Assembly (NCBI RefSeq): GCF_000801105.2 | Contig: NC_079511.1 | Coordinates: forward strand, 13,508,784 to 13,572,783 | DNA from: Raphanus sativus | Taxonomy: Eukaryota > Streptophyta > Magnoliopsida > Brassicales > Brassicaceae | DNA: 64,000 bases | Direction of reading: 5' to 3' | Made by a program: the position numbers and the translations under genes | Shown: positions 33,765-45,311 of the stretch, piece by piece | Numbering within the stretch: the first letter of the stretch is position 1 | How the letters are laid out: each line of letters begins with the position of its first letter | The notes under the pieces: model-generated | The model's input: the letters and a program-made list of their open reading frames with translations, nothing else | Told to the model about the DNA's origin: nothing | The model's database searches: none

Positions 33765-36700
33765 ATGGGTACATCGAACAACTCTCCTTCTCCTCCCACC
33801 ACCTTCTCCAAATCATTTACCACCCGGTTCTCTTCTCTCTCTAATACATGTCCAATTTTGTTCCTTTTTTGTGACTTATGTTTACTAATGAATTTAAGGA
33901 TTTTGCAGCATATTCTCCGATGTAGCGGGAGATATAACAATTATCGTCGATGGAGAGCCTTTTCTACTCCACAAGGTTAGTGACTTACAAACACACACAT
34001 AAGCAAGTTCAACAAAGTTCAATTATTATTATCTATATTATTAAAGTTGAAGTACATTTTGGAGATGTTTGGAAACAAGTATAGTATTCTAAATGAAAAT
34101 TGTTTGGAAACATGAATAGTAGTATTACATTAATTGTATTTCCATATTTCATTAGCTTAATAATATTATTAATTATATTACCTTAACGTTAATACATATC
34201 ATTAATTATATTACCATAATAATAATAGTGTAGATTTTTATTTATTAGTTAATCAATATAGATTTTGTGCCAATTATAAAATCAAAAATGTAAATAACTA
34301 AGTTTTATATATGGTTAAATGTTTGATTTAGTAAAAAAAAATTATTTTAGTTTCAACGGTGGAAAATAACGTAATCAAAAACATTATTCAAAGCCATGTT
34401 TTATGAATAAAATAATAACTTAAATAAATAAAAAAATTGTTACATTTATTGTCACTTAATTTTTCATTTAATATAATTATTTTACTAAATAAACAGTCTT
34501 TTATCAGTTTATAAAATCAGTTAGGCATGAGCATCTATACTATTAAAGCATAATACTTCTTATGGATATTGTCTTGACTTTTCCAATTAATTACCAATAT
34601 TGTATGTACCTTTTCGTCTGCAGTATTTGCAACCAATAAAAAGTCATTATTTTGCAATTACGTTAAAGAGTATTTAATAATTCAGTTCTTACCATTTTTA
34701 AAAAAAAATTGTTTCTTAAATATTTACGCCATAGCTTTCCAAAAATCTTTCATGTTATTAATTATTTGAAAGCATTTATTAAATGAAACTTTAAAATAAA
34801 ATCAAGTTGAAATAACAAATGATTAAATCAACAAAATCATAATACGGGTCTAGATTATCTCAACTTCTTAAAAAAATAGTTAAATTTGTAATAATAACTA
34901 AAACACATAAACTAAATTTAATAAAATTATAGAAAATGTTTTAAAACACACAAATAATTTTTTCAATACAGAGAGTGTTGAAGATATAAAATATTTTATT
35001 TAAATTAAAAAAAATCAGTGTAAAATAAGTTTAACTTCGGTTCAATAAATAAAATTATTTTAGTTTCAACCGGTGGAAAATAACGTAATCAAAAAAATTA
35101 TTCAAAGCCATGTTTTTATGAATAAAATAATAACTTAAATAAAAATAGAAATGTGTTACATTTATTGTCACTTAATTTTTCATTTAATATAATTATTTTA
35201 CAAAATAAACAGTCTTTTTATCAATTTATAAAATCAGTTAGGCATAAGCATCTATAATATTAAAGCATAATACTTCTTATGAATATGGTCCTAACTTTTC
35301 CAATTAATTACAAATATTGTATGTACTTTTTTGCCGTCAGTATTTGCAACCAATAAAAAATCATTATTTTTCAATTATATTAAATAGTATTTAATAATTC
35401 AGTTCTTACCATTTTAAAAATTTTTGTTTCTTAAATATTTACGCCATATTTTTTTAAAAAATCTTTCACGTTATTAATTATTTGAAAGCATTTAATAAGT
35501 GAAACCTCAAAATAAAATCAAATTGAAATAACAGATGATTAAATCAACAAAATCATAATACTGATCTGAATTATCTCAACTTTTTGAAAAATAGTTTCAT
35601 TGAAAATAAAAACTAAATCATATAAACTAAATTTAATAAAATTAAAGAAAATATTTTGAAATGCACAAATAAATTTTTCAATACAGAGAGAGTGGAAGAT
35701 ATAAAATATTTTATTTAAATTAAAAAAAATCAGTGTAAAATAAGTTGAACTTCGGGTTCAATAAATAAAATCATATTACGGATTAGAATTATCTAGAGTC
35801 TTTAAATATTTAGTCATATTTAAAATAACAAAAATAAGTCATAAATTTTTAAAATATATAATTTATCAAAAATCATAATTTTTATTACATAAATAATTTT
35901 TCCAACAAAAAATATACCCGCCCTTTTTGTTATTATTAAGGGCGGGTCAAAATCTAGTTATTATTAAATTAATGGTAACTTTCAATATTGCAGTTTCCTC
36001 TGGTGGCTCGGTGTGGAAAGATCAGGAAGTTGGTGGCAGCGGAGATGAAAGACTCTTCAAGAGCCCTCTCCCATACAGACCTCCCAGACTTCCCAGGCGG
36101 GTCTGACACCTTCGAGCTCGCCATGAAGTTCTGCTACGGCATCAACTTCGAGATCACCGTCTCCAACGTGGCCTCTCTCCGCTGCGCAGCCGGTTACCTC
36201 GAGATGACGGAGGACCACAAAGAAGACAACCTCGTCTCACGGACCGAGACTTACCTCGAGCAGGTCGTGTTTCGAAGCCTGGAGAAGTCGGTGGAAGTCC
36301 TCTCTTCCTGCGAGTTGCTTCACCCTCACGCCGAAGCTTCCCACGTCCCTGAGAGATGCGTCGAGGCTATAGCTATGAATGCATGCAGAGAACAGTTAGT
36401 GCTGGGGCTATCACGTCTTAACAGAGCCAGCCAGAGAGGAGGAGACTCTCCAGCTAGCTCTCCAGAGTGGTGGATCCAAGACCTCTCTGCTCTAAGAATA
36501 GACTATTACGCACGTGTTGTCTCCGCGATGGCGAGAACAGGGTTGCGGTCCGAGAGTATCATCACTTCTTTGATTCATTACTCTCAAGAGTCTTTGAAAG
36601 GCATCAGAAACCGACAGGAACGGACCAAGCTCGACTCAGGAACTATCGAGAACGAGCAGAGGAGCGTCGTTGAAGCTATCGTTAGCCTTTTCCCAAACGA

Positions 36701-37923
36701 CAAAGTCCCTCTGAGTTTCCTCTTTGGGATGTTGAGGGTTGGGGTTACTATAAACGTTTCCGACTCTTGCAGGGTTGAGCTCGAGATGAGAATCGCTCAG
36801 CAGCTGGAGAGAGTCTCCCTCGATGATCTGCTCATACCTGTCGTCCAAGACGGAGACTCCATGTACGATGTGGACACGGTGCATAGGATACTAGTCTGTT
36901 TCTTGAAGAGGGTAGAGGACGAAGAACGTAACGAAGATGACAACGAGACAGAGACTGAGATTGATTCCACGTGTCACAGCTCGTTACTTAAAGTGGGGTT
37001 GATCGTAGATGCGTACTTGGCAGAGATCGCACCGGATCCGTTCCTGAGTCTAAACAAGTTTAGGGATTTGATAGAGATTTTGCCGGATTACGTGCGCGTC
37101 ACGCATGATGGGCTCTACAGAGCTATTGATATGTTTCTTAAGGTAAAGTAGTCTTGAATACTCCCTTCATTTCGATTTAATTGTTGTTGTATGAAAAAAT
37201 TTTCATTTCGAAACAAGTGTGTTTTAGAGTTTCAATGCAAAAATTATTAAAAAGATTTTCTATTTTATTTTTCGATTGATTGAAATATGGTTAGGTGTAT
37301 AGGTAATTGTGTTTTCGGAGGAAGTATCTTTTTATTTTCCAAGATTCTCGTATTGATGTTTTTGTAATGATACAATGTTTTAGGGGCATCCGTTGCTGAC
37401 CGAACAAGAATGCAAAAGTCTATGCAAATTCGTAGACACGAAGAAACTTACACGGGAAGCATGCAACCACGCGGCTCAGAACGACCGGTTACCGGTGCAG
37501 ATGGTTGTTCGAGTGCTCTACTCGGAACAGCTGCGTCTTAAGAACATTGTTTCAGGAGAGTCAGGGGAAGAAGGGATGATGCTGTCGTCTCAGAAACTCA
37601 GCAGCGGGGTCCCGAGTGGAGCAACGTCTCCGAGGGACACTTATGCATCGTTGAGGAGGGAGAACAGAGAGTTGAAGCTTGAGATCTCGAGGGTGAGAGT
37701 GAGGCTTAGCGAGTTAGAGAAGGATCAGGTTCTGATGAAACAAGGGATGATGGAGAAGTCAGGTCATGGTGGAACGTTGCTGACTTCACTTTCCAAGGGG
37801 ATTGGGAGGATGTCGATATTTGGTGGTGGAGATAGAGAAGAGAAGCGGCGCAAGGCTAACCGCAAAACAAGGTCCAGGTTGAAGGGCAAGACCGTTAGTA
37901 ACCGAACAGAGTCTATGTTTTAA
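33765..37923 (+). CDS. NPH3/RPT2-family protein (BTB plus NPH3 domain), At3g08570-like
   Basis: Four exons: 33765-33826, 33909-33975, 35994-37142, 37384-37923; 1818 nt, 605 residues. The BTB-like domain starts at about residue 22 (IFSDVAGDITIIVDGEPF then LLHKFPLVARCGKIRK) and runs through FPGGSDTFELAMKFCYGINF to AAGYLEMTEDHKE. The NPH3 domain follows (WWIQDLSALRIDYY, about residue 200; LLIPVVQDGDSMYDVDTVHR; YLAEIAPDP), and the C-terminus has ACNHAAQNDRLPVQMVVRVLY and a short coiled coil (REN-RELKLEIS). Members act as adaptors for CUL3 ubiquitin ligases in light and auxin responses. Exon 1 is short and its donor (CG then GTTCTC) was chosen because it alone keeps phase. Intron 2 is 2.0 kb because of a Helitron; intron 3 is mostly a MITE. 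It converges with VHA-E2, as At3g08570 and At3g08560 do. Confidence 0.88.
34032..35957 (+). mobile_element. Non-autonomous Helitron in NPH3 intron 2
   Basis: Starts TCTATATTATTAAAG (34032) after A and ends CTAG (35954-35957) before T, the A^T target of Helitrons. A 9-bp hairpin, CCCGCCCTT (35917-35925) with AAGGGCGGG (35938-35946), lies 8-11 bases before the end. 1926 bp, AT-rich, no coding sequence. It occupies nearly all of the 2018-bp intron without breaking splice sites. Confidence 0.88.
34340..35765 (+). repeat. Tandem duplication of about 713 bp inside the Helitron
   Basis: Unit 1 is about 34340-35052 and unit 2 about 35053-35765; landmarks such as TTTCAACGGTGGAAAATAAC (34351) and its counterpart at 35064, and CAATACAGAGAG near 34966 and 35677, are offset by about 713 bp. 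Each unit holds a Helitron head-like sequence (TCTATACTATTAAAG at 34534; TCTATAATATTAAAG at 35251). Confidence 0.85.
37161..37324. mobile_element. Stowaway-type MITE in NPH3 intron 3
   Basis: 164 bp with inverted ends CTCCCTTCATTTCG (left) and, read on the minus strand, CTTCCTCCGAAAAC (right), flanked by TA at 37159-37160 and 37325-37326. It makes up two thirds of the 241-bp intron. Confidence 0.75.
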
Positions 37924-38208
37924 TAGCTAGGGAACACTTACTATTATGTATTCTTAACAAAGTCTATGGCTACTTCTGTATTCTTAAAAAAAAAAAAAAG
38001 TCTATGGCTACTTCTGAGTGTATATCTCGTAAACAAATCTTGCAATGTGATTTCTTAAATAAAATTTCTAGAAGTTGACATGAAAATGGCATTATTAGAA
38101 GTTTATTCTCTTCGTCAAGATGAAAATAATTAGATATGTTAAAAAAAAAGTGATGATCCTTTTGAATGTCATTTATTAAGGGGCTTAAGCAAGCTTGGTT
38201 TGGTAGTA

Positions 38209-39230
38209 TCATGCTCTTGAGATTTCAGGAGCTCCAACGAGGCGTGTCCGGATCTGTGGAGATGAAAAGAACTGATTAATTTGAGAGTTCTTTTAAGTAT
38301 GATGAGAAAAAAAAAGAAGAAGATTCCAAACCTGGGGAAGCTTCTGTCTGAAGGCAACGTCTAGACGTGCGTCTAAAGTGTTCTCGCAGACAATCTTTCC
38401 ATCTTGAGAAGCCAGCACCACCCCGCCCGAGCTTCACCATCAAGACACCATCATTGTCGGTATAGATGAATATTACGTGAGCAAACAAGAAAGAGATGTT
38501 TACCAGTGAGGGTCATGGGAGTCAGGGAGCTTAGGGTTAGGAGGTGGAGGGAGGAACACTTTTTCGTCAATTGTGATCTTAGGAGACCCGACTTTGGCTT
38601 TGTCTGCATACTGTCTCTTAGCATCGTCAATGATGGATTCAACAACCCTCTTGTCCATCTCTCTGCATCTCAGCAGCACTGATGGCTCTTTCAGCCGCAG
38701 CAAACTCTACGTGCATGCACAGTGATAACTATTAAGGACTAGTTGACAAGGATAGTAAATATATATAGAAAGATAAATCAAAATACCTCAACGATGAGAG
38801 CCTTGAGAAGTTTCTTGTATGCGTTCTTGTCGTTGGAAACACGAAGGAGATCCTTAGCCGCAGAGTCTTTCATGGAGGTGACAACGTCATCTTGTGCTTG
38901 AAGGTACTTAATCCTACTTGCATTCAGCTGCGTCGAGTAGTCGCTGAAGAGAGAAATGGAATCAGTTTGATGCCTGAGAGTAAGGAGATGAATATGGGAT
39001 GAACAAAGAAGAAGAAGAAGCTCTCACATGCGCTTGCGGATATCGACCTGCTTGAGCTTGCGGTCATAATCTTGACGGAGCTTACGCTTGGCATTTTCAA
39101 GAAGCTGAAGTTTCTCTATGTTGAATTCCTCCTCAGCAGAGATTGAGATCTCGTTAGCTTTCTCGTCAGCCTCTTGCCGGATGAACCGGACCATCTGTTG
39201 TATCTGCTTTGACACATCTGCGTCGTTCAT
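38209..39230 (-). CDS. VHA-E2: Vacuolar H+-ATPase subunit E, isoform E2
   Basis: Peripheral-stalk subunit that ties the catalytic V1 head to the membrane V0 part of the vacuolar proton pump. Five minus-strand exons: 39230-39028, 38943-38787, 38706-38504, 38431-38332, 38253-38209; 708 nt, 235 residues, the usual length. The N-terminal helix MNDADVSKQIQQMVRFIRQE and the C-terminal globular part (SLLRLKEPSVLLRCREMDK, then CSGGVVLASQDGKIVCENT and LDARLDVAFRQKLPQIRT) are intact. The isoform-specific residues (RKLRQDYDRKLKQVDIRKR, and the C-terminus LVGAPEISRA) match E2 (At3g08560) rather than E1 or E3 as I recall them. In Arabidopsis E2 is mainly expressed in pollen. Its partner on the left, transcribed toward it, is the NPH3-family gene. 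Confidence 0.93.
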
Positions 39231-41069
39231 ATCTCTTTCTCGCACACACAAACAAAAACAATCACAAACTTCCTTCTCAAACGCACTTTTATAACTCTTG
39301 AGAGAGGAGGAGGAGCTAGACCCACTTTTTAGTGCTAAAACTTCGTTTTCATGGACCATTGACTCTTTCTTTATATCAAATCACTACTATTTTTGGAATC
39401 AAAGATTGTGAAGTAGTCTTGTTTAGAAAAAGAAGAAGTGATAAGTTCGACAGAGTCCAATAACATATTATTTATTTGGTTTTTACTCTTCATGAAAAAA
39501 ATATTAATAAACAGGCTGTTTTGGTGAGTATAACTCCATTCTTATCTAGCTAATGCTTTAAACTATTGGGTGAAGAAACCTAAACTACTCATATTGCCTT
39601 TATCGTTAGCAGAGAGATTTTTCAAAAAGCTTGGATCATGCCATTACAGATATTTTTTTTTATTGCTTAAGATTTTACTCTTGTCCCCTGGTGGCTGTCC
39701 TTAGCACAATCAGTGCCTATAAAACATCTTCCATTATAAACTAGCAAAAATTATATGCAACAACAATTGTTATAGATCTCATTGAAAAATGAAATAAATT
39801 GTAGACCACTGAAGAAACCAAAAACCCAGCAACATAAGAATATAAAACATAACCATAAGAATAACTAACTTTCTCATGTGATTGCATACTGTAACAAAAC
39901 TAGATAAAAGTAAAATGATGTAAAAGGTGAAATTTAGCTCATTAAAAACCTCAAAAGATGTTTAATAGTTTTAATGATTCTGAGACATAAGTTGTTAAAC
40001 TTTCAAGTTGTTAAATGTAATTGAGTTGCTACAGTTATTGATTATAGCTTTCTTCATGCTTCTCACGAGACATCCCACTTACCAGGTTTTAGCCACCAGA
40101 GTTAATAAGGTTGATTTTCCCTATAACTCTAAACAAACAAAATCGTCATACATATTGTTATAGCGACCACTAAGATATTGAAGCAAACCAAAGTCGAATT
40201 ATTTTCTTAAACACAAAAGACACTATAATCTCTTTCTTAAATCCAGATTCATAAGATAAAAAGAAGAAAATATGACTTAGAACAAAAGATAGTGCTTATG
40301 AGCCTGCGAGAGATAGAAAATCACAATTTCGATTTCGACGGAGGAAGACGAAGGAAGAGATGGATAAAAATGATGGCTGATGGAGAGACGGAGGAAGACT
40401 ATTCAAAGTCAAAAAAAAATTAAATCCTAATTTTTTTTTGATGATTTTAAGAGTGTGCTAACCATATCTTTAACATTAATATATAGGGGTGAAGATCTAC
40501 TTTCCCCATGAAAATTAATATGTATTATCAAACCATCATCAACCTTGTTTCAAACTCCTACATAACTAAAAGTTACAAACTTATTTCTATTCGAATTTAA
40601 AGTTACAAACATATTTCTTCTTGAATCGACAGTTCAAAACTTAATTACCCATATATCATTGTTCCAACCGATTTACTATTAAACAAACTAGGTAAGGAAC
40701 TCGTGATTAAACTCTTTTTATAAAAATAAGTATATTACATTTTTAACTTATATTTTATATAAAATTGCTTACTTTTGTTTTTCAAGAAGTGCAAGTTTCA
40801 CAATGTAAATTGCATCATTTACATATATAATGCGAATTTATATTTATTTTATAATTTTGGATTACAATTTAAACAAAGATATATTCATGAAGACTTTGCA
40901 AACCAAATTGGTAATTTCCATGTGGACTACAAACGACTGTAATATATATATTTATGGGTTGTAATATCTTTTTTGGTGTGGGTTTTGGTCTGATTTGGTT
41001 TGGTTTTGTTTATTCGTAATTTCAAAATAACTTACCCTGAACTAATAGTAAAATAAAGATATATTAGTT

Positions 41070-41128
<59 letters not shown>

Positions 41129-41682
41129 TTTTTTAAATGAAGGAAAAGACAACTCTTTATAAAAAATATGCAGTTTAAGGATAAAAAATGCATCTTAGAC
41201 ATTGCGGCAAATTTTTAAACTCTATGCACAATTTTTAGGATGAAAAAAACATCATTATGAAAATACTCATCCTTAAACATTTTGTGAATTCCTATTATTA
41301 ATAGTTATATTTAAAATATATAATTGTTCTGGTACCATACTGTTGATCATATTTTCATCAAACTTAATTTCTGAAAAAATAGTTGGTATAAATAGAAATT
41401 AGAAAATAAAAGAATAACATCCATAAAATTTTAAGAAAATTTAAAGATGAAAAACACATTCATAGACATATTTAATAATAATAGTAAAAATAATATAGAG
41501 AAAGAAAGGAGAGATTGTATTTTTCATACCTATGAATCGATATATAATAATTGTAATTGGAAACCACTTCAGTATTTTTCCTCTAATGGTAAGAATCGGT
41601 CCTTGAAGATATAGAGACCTCTATTTCCTCTTTATTTTGATTACCACTTGATAATAAATAAACTAAAAACTTTAGCTTTAAC
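39231..41682. other. Intergenic AT-rich DNA, no gene seen
   Basis: Begins with the VHA-E2 leader. 39400-41640 shows no supportable open frame or element ends, apart from the (TA)n microsatellite. Confidence 0.5.
41072..41125. repeat. (TA)n microsatellite, about 27 units
   Basis: Uninterrupted alternating TA. Confidence 0.97.
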
Positions 41683-43055
41683 CAACACTAGAAAGAAAAA
41701 AGAAGCGACTTCGTCTCTCTCGTAAAGCCTCAGCCGTCAAGTTTCAGATCTCCGTCGACCGGCGCGTGGTGGCTCCGATAGCGCCACCGCCGGTCTCCTT
41801 TTCTTCTGTTCTCTGTCTTCTGTAAGTCTTATTGGTAGTTTCGTGTCTCTTCACCTCGGTTCTCTCAACGCTTTTGTTAGAAGGTTCGATCTGGTTTGGA
41901 GGAAAGATCTGTCTTCTTGGTGGATTCTCGATACTCGAACTAGGTTGGAGGTTCCGCAGGTTGAGGTCTTGCTAGGTTCTGTGCGGTGGTTGCGGGATTG
42001 AGGTTAGGGTTCCGACGCCGGAATTTGGGGATCTCGTTCTGTTTTCGAACATCTCCCGTTTGTTCCTTCTCTCAAAGTGTTGAGTTTGGTGAAGCTAGTT
42101 CTTTAGGTTGGCTGTGTTGAGGTCTCTTGTATGAGGATCCTTGTTTCGGGATCAAGTTTTGGTGTTTCTATATGGTTAGCTTGGATTGCTTCTTTGGGTT
42201 CGAATCTGTTTTCTGGTGCGCGGTGGCAAGTTATAGCCGGCTCTGATGTGGGTGTTTAATTCTTCCATCGAACCTAGTCAAGCGACTTTCAAGCGTTTCA
42301 TTGGTGATTCATCAAGCTTGTATCTCATCCTTGGTTTCTCGGAGTTGAAGGTGTGTTAGAGGGTCGTAGTGTGCTGGAGTGTGTTTGGTTTGGTGACTTA
42401 GTAGGATGGAGCTCTTGCTAGGGCCATCGGTTGGAAATTATCTGCTGTGGTCTTTGAGCGGTCTGTCTCTTCTTTCATCATTGGTTCTGATCCTATAATT
42501 TCAGTCTATGAAGCATCGAAGCGGGGAAGTTATACAGTTCTTTGGTTTGCAACCGACGGGTTTCTCCGGATTTCTTGGTAAGGAGCTGTGGAGCTTATGC
42601 TCAATCGCGACGGTCTTGGAGTAGTCGATCGCCAAAAGCGTAAGTTTCTCTTCGTTTGGCTGCTCGAGTTGATGGCTTGTTCTATGGTGGCTTCTCTGGT
42701 TGAAGAAGTGGTAAGTGTATTGGTTACTGGTTTGGTTTCTAAAGGAATGGTTCTAAGAGATAAGCTCAACTCTAATAAGATAGGCCAGCTTCGCTTTCCT
42801 TCTCAATCCTGCTTCCGGCTTCGATATGCTTTCTTGTTCTTGAAGTTTATGCTTAACCTCCAGTATGTTTTAGACTCTTTTTCTCTCTTTCGTTCTCTTA
42901 AGTTTGTGAAATCAGTTTTAGTTTCATCGTTTGTCTCCGGGTGTATCTTGTTTCACGCCGGCTTGTGGTTCCGGAAAGGTGTTATACCTTTGCCGGCTTT
43001 GTATAAGTACTGGTGCTAATCCTCTTTTAATCTAATAGATGACAAAAAAAAAAAA
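41683..43055 (+). mobile_element. Poly(A)-tailed retroposon with target-site duplication, no recognised protein
   Basis: The segment ends in a 12-A tail (43044-43055) and is bracketed by AAAAACTTTAGCTTTAAC at 41665-41682 and 43051-43068, an 18-base match of which the first A's overlap the tail. This is the mark of LINE-type retrotransposition. The body is GC-richer than its flanks, unspliced-looking, and begins GAAGCGACTTCGTCTCTCTC near 41702. One 143-codon plus-strand frame (42588-43019) starts within it but has no recognised domain; no reverse transcriptase, endonuclease or zinc knuckle was seen. It may be a SADHU-like non-coding retroposon, a deleted LINE, or a retrocopied transcript. Confidence 0.75.
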
Positions 43056-43068
43056 CTTTAGCTTTAAC

Positions 43069-45311
43069 TGACCAAAGAGAAATAGTATAAGACTTAAAAG
43101 ATATAATTATTAATATGTTTAATTTTGTAAATATATTAACTTAAAAGTTACCCAACAAATTAACTAACCAAATTATTTTTAGATAACTTTTAAGATTCTT
43201 TAAAAATGAATATAAAAATAAATATAAAAATGAACGAAAGACAACTTCTGAGAAATAAATACAATTTTTCATATCGTTTATATGTATTTCTCCAAATGTC
43301 TTTGATGATCTTTGAATAATTACATCTTTCTCTTTTCTAGTATATTTGTGATTGCTGTGATTTTCTGGTTTTCTTTGTTATTATTGTGTTTGTGATTTGT
43401 CATTGCATACAATTTCTTATATAGGAGACTAAATATTGCAAGAATTGACAGTTAAATATTGCAAATGATACATATTATAAACTTTTTATTGAGATAGAAA
43501 CTATTATTCTTCAGTTTGTTCGTTATGCATGCGATTATTTTTCATTTTGTCTGTAGTATGTGTTTTTTTTAAGCATCATGTAAATCGGTATTGCGGAATG
43601 TGGATGCTTGAAAATGACTTGTTTGTGTTTGTTTCATGATGGTATTTCTGATGAATTAAATTGTGTTAGCTGAAAAATATCATCTTCTTTTCTGGTTTGA
43701 TGCATTAGGTTTCTTTGTTGTTGCATTAGTATACTTGGCATGTATAAACTGCATCTTGCATAATCTATGGAAATGTCATAGCTATGCCATAAATGTTTTT
43801 CAGGATTCCAAGATTATTAGAAGAACATCTCTCCAATATGTGGTTCATTTGCTTCCATTTTGAGCAATGAATATGTGTATATGTCCAATATATCAATAGG
43901 GTATATTCCTTTGTAAAAACATAGTTGTTTTGGTAGGCTATAGTCACTGTGATTTTAGATGGAACATGATCAGTTTGACAACTATTGAACCTTTTCTTAC
44001 TAGTTACATCGTAGAGATTAGTTGGGATGGTGTGTTTAACATGTTCATGACTGAAACTTTGATCTCTGGATTAATTGGATCGAATCTTTAGTATTATCTT
44101 ATTATTACATGTGTGTATTATTTAGGCATAATACATCACTTATTTATATTAAGAACCTAAAATGAATCTCATAGACAAGTATGACTAAGGGATCATTTGA
44201 CTATGATGAAGTTACTGCTGCTTAACCAAGAACTCCTATTGATGTCCTCAGTATGATATCATCACCTTGTTTTTTATTTCAATCTGATTTGTACTTGTCT
44301 CTACCGCTTCGTTATTTATTGTCGTTGTAATATTTTTTTTTGGTTTTAAGGTTTGATTGGAAAAAATATCCCTCTTGCTTTTATAATATCTTGAGTTAGT
44401 ACTTACTCCTGAAACATGTAACCTAATCCAAAGAGGGGTAATTTCCTGTTAAAGTTATATTTTTTTTGTGAACTGTAAAAATGATTAAGATTTTCGAAAC
44501 CAAACAATAAGAGTCAATTCAAATGGTATGCAAAGAAGACTTTTACTACCTCCCTCGCCCTTCCAAAAAAGGTTATGACTTCTTGATAAACAGATAAATA
44601 TTGGATACACCATTTCGATTTGTGACTGAAGTTTCTAAAATTGTTCTGGAAAATAATAAGATTTTTGAAATTACATGGTTAGCTTTAAAACAAAAACAAG
44701 AAGCTATTCGTAAACTTGGGTCATTCTGAATCTTTTATATAAAGGTGGGCTTTAGACCTTTAGTATCCTAAATTGGCTTTATTCCAATCCTCTCAAAATA
44801 CTATTGTAACTGGCTTCTGTTCATTTGATTTACGTTTCTCTAATCCAGCCATTAGAGATTTTGGAAATGATACACTTTTTGCAGCTTCATATTGGGAATA
44901 AAACCATTTCTTTCTTTGAAAAGAATGTAAAGATCTCAACAATAAACACGACAAAATTTTTCATGCAGTTTATCCGAGATTATAGTCAGAGGTAGAGCCA
45001 CTCACAAAAGGATGCGACACATGTCACATACTAGGTAATATAATTGTTTGCGAAACTGAGAGCATTATTATCGCGGTCTTTAACGACCGTCTTTTAGTAT
45101 TATTGAAATTAAAAGAAAATGAAAATTAGATGAAATACGAAAGAACGTTTCTTATTTCGAGACCACAAGAGACGTATTCAGGAACACGTGTTGTCCTTTG
45201 GGCGTTCATCTCTTTCATCTCTCTTTTTTCCAAGTTGATTGCAGTTCTTCTTCCTTCAAGGGTTTTGTTCTCACTCGTCTCTCTTCTCTCACTCTACTCT
45301 CGCTCTTTGTG
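43069..45311. other. Intergenic AT-rich DNA
   Basis: No supportable gene. A frame at 43663-43863 is short and featureless. The last 150 bases, C/T-rich, may be the old leader of the pseudogene that follows. Confidence 0.5.

Noticed and set aside
42588..43019. 143-codon frame as an independent gene
   Set aside because: It lies wholly within the poly(A) retroposon and has no recognised domain; described there instead.
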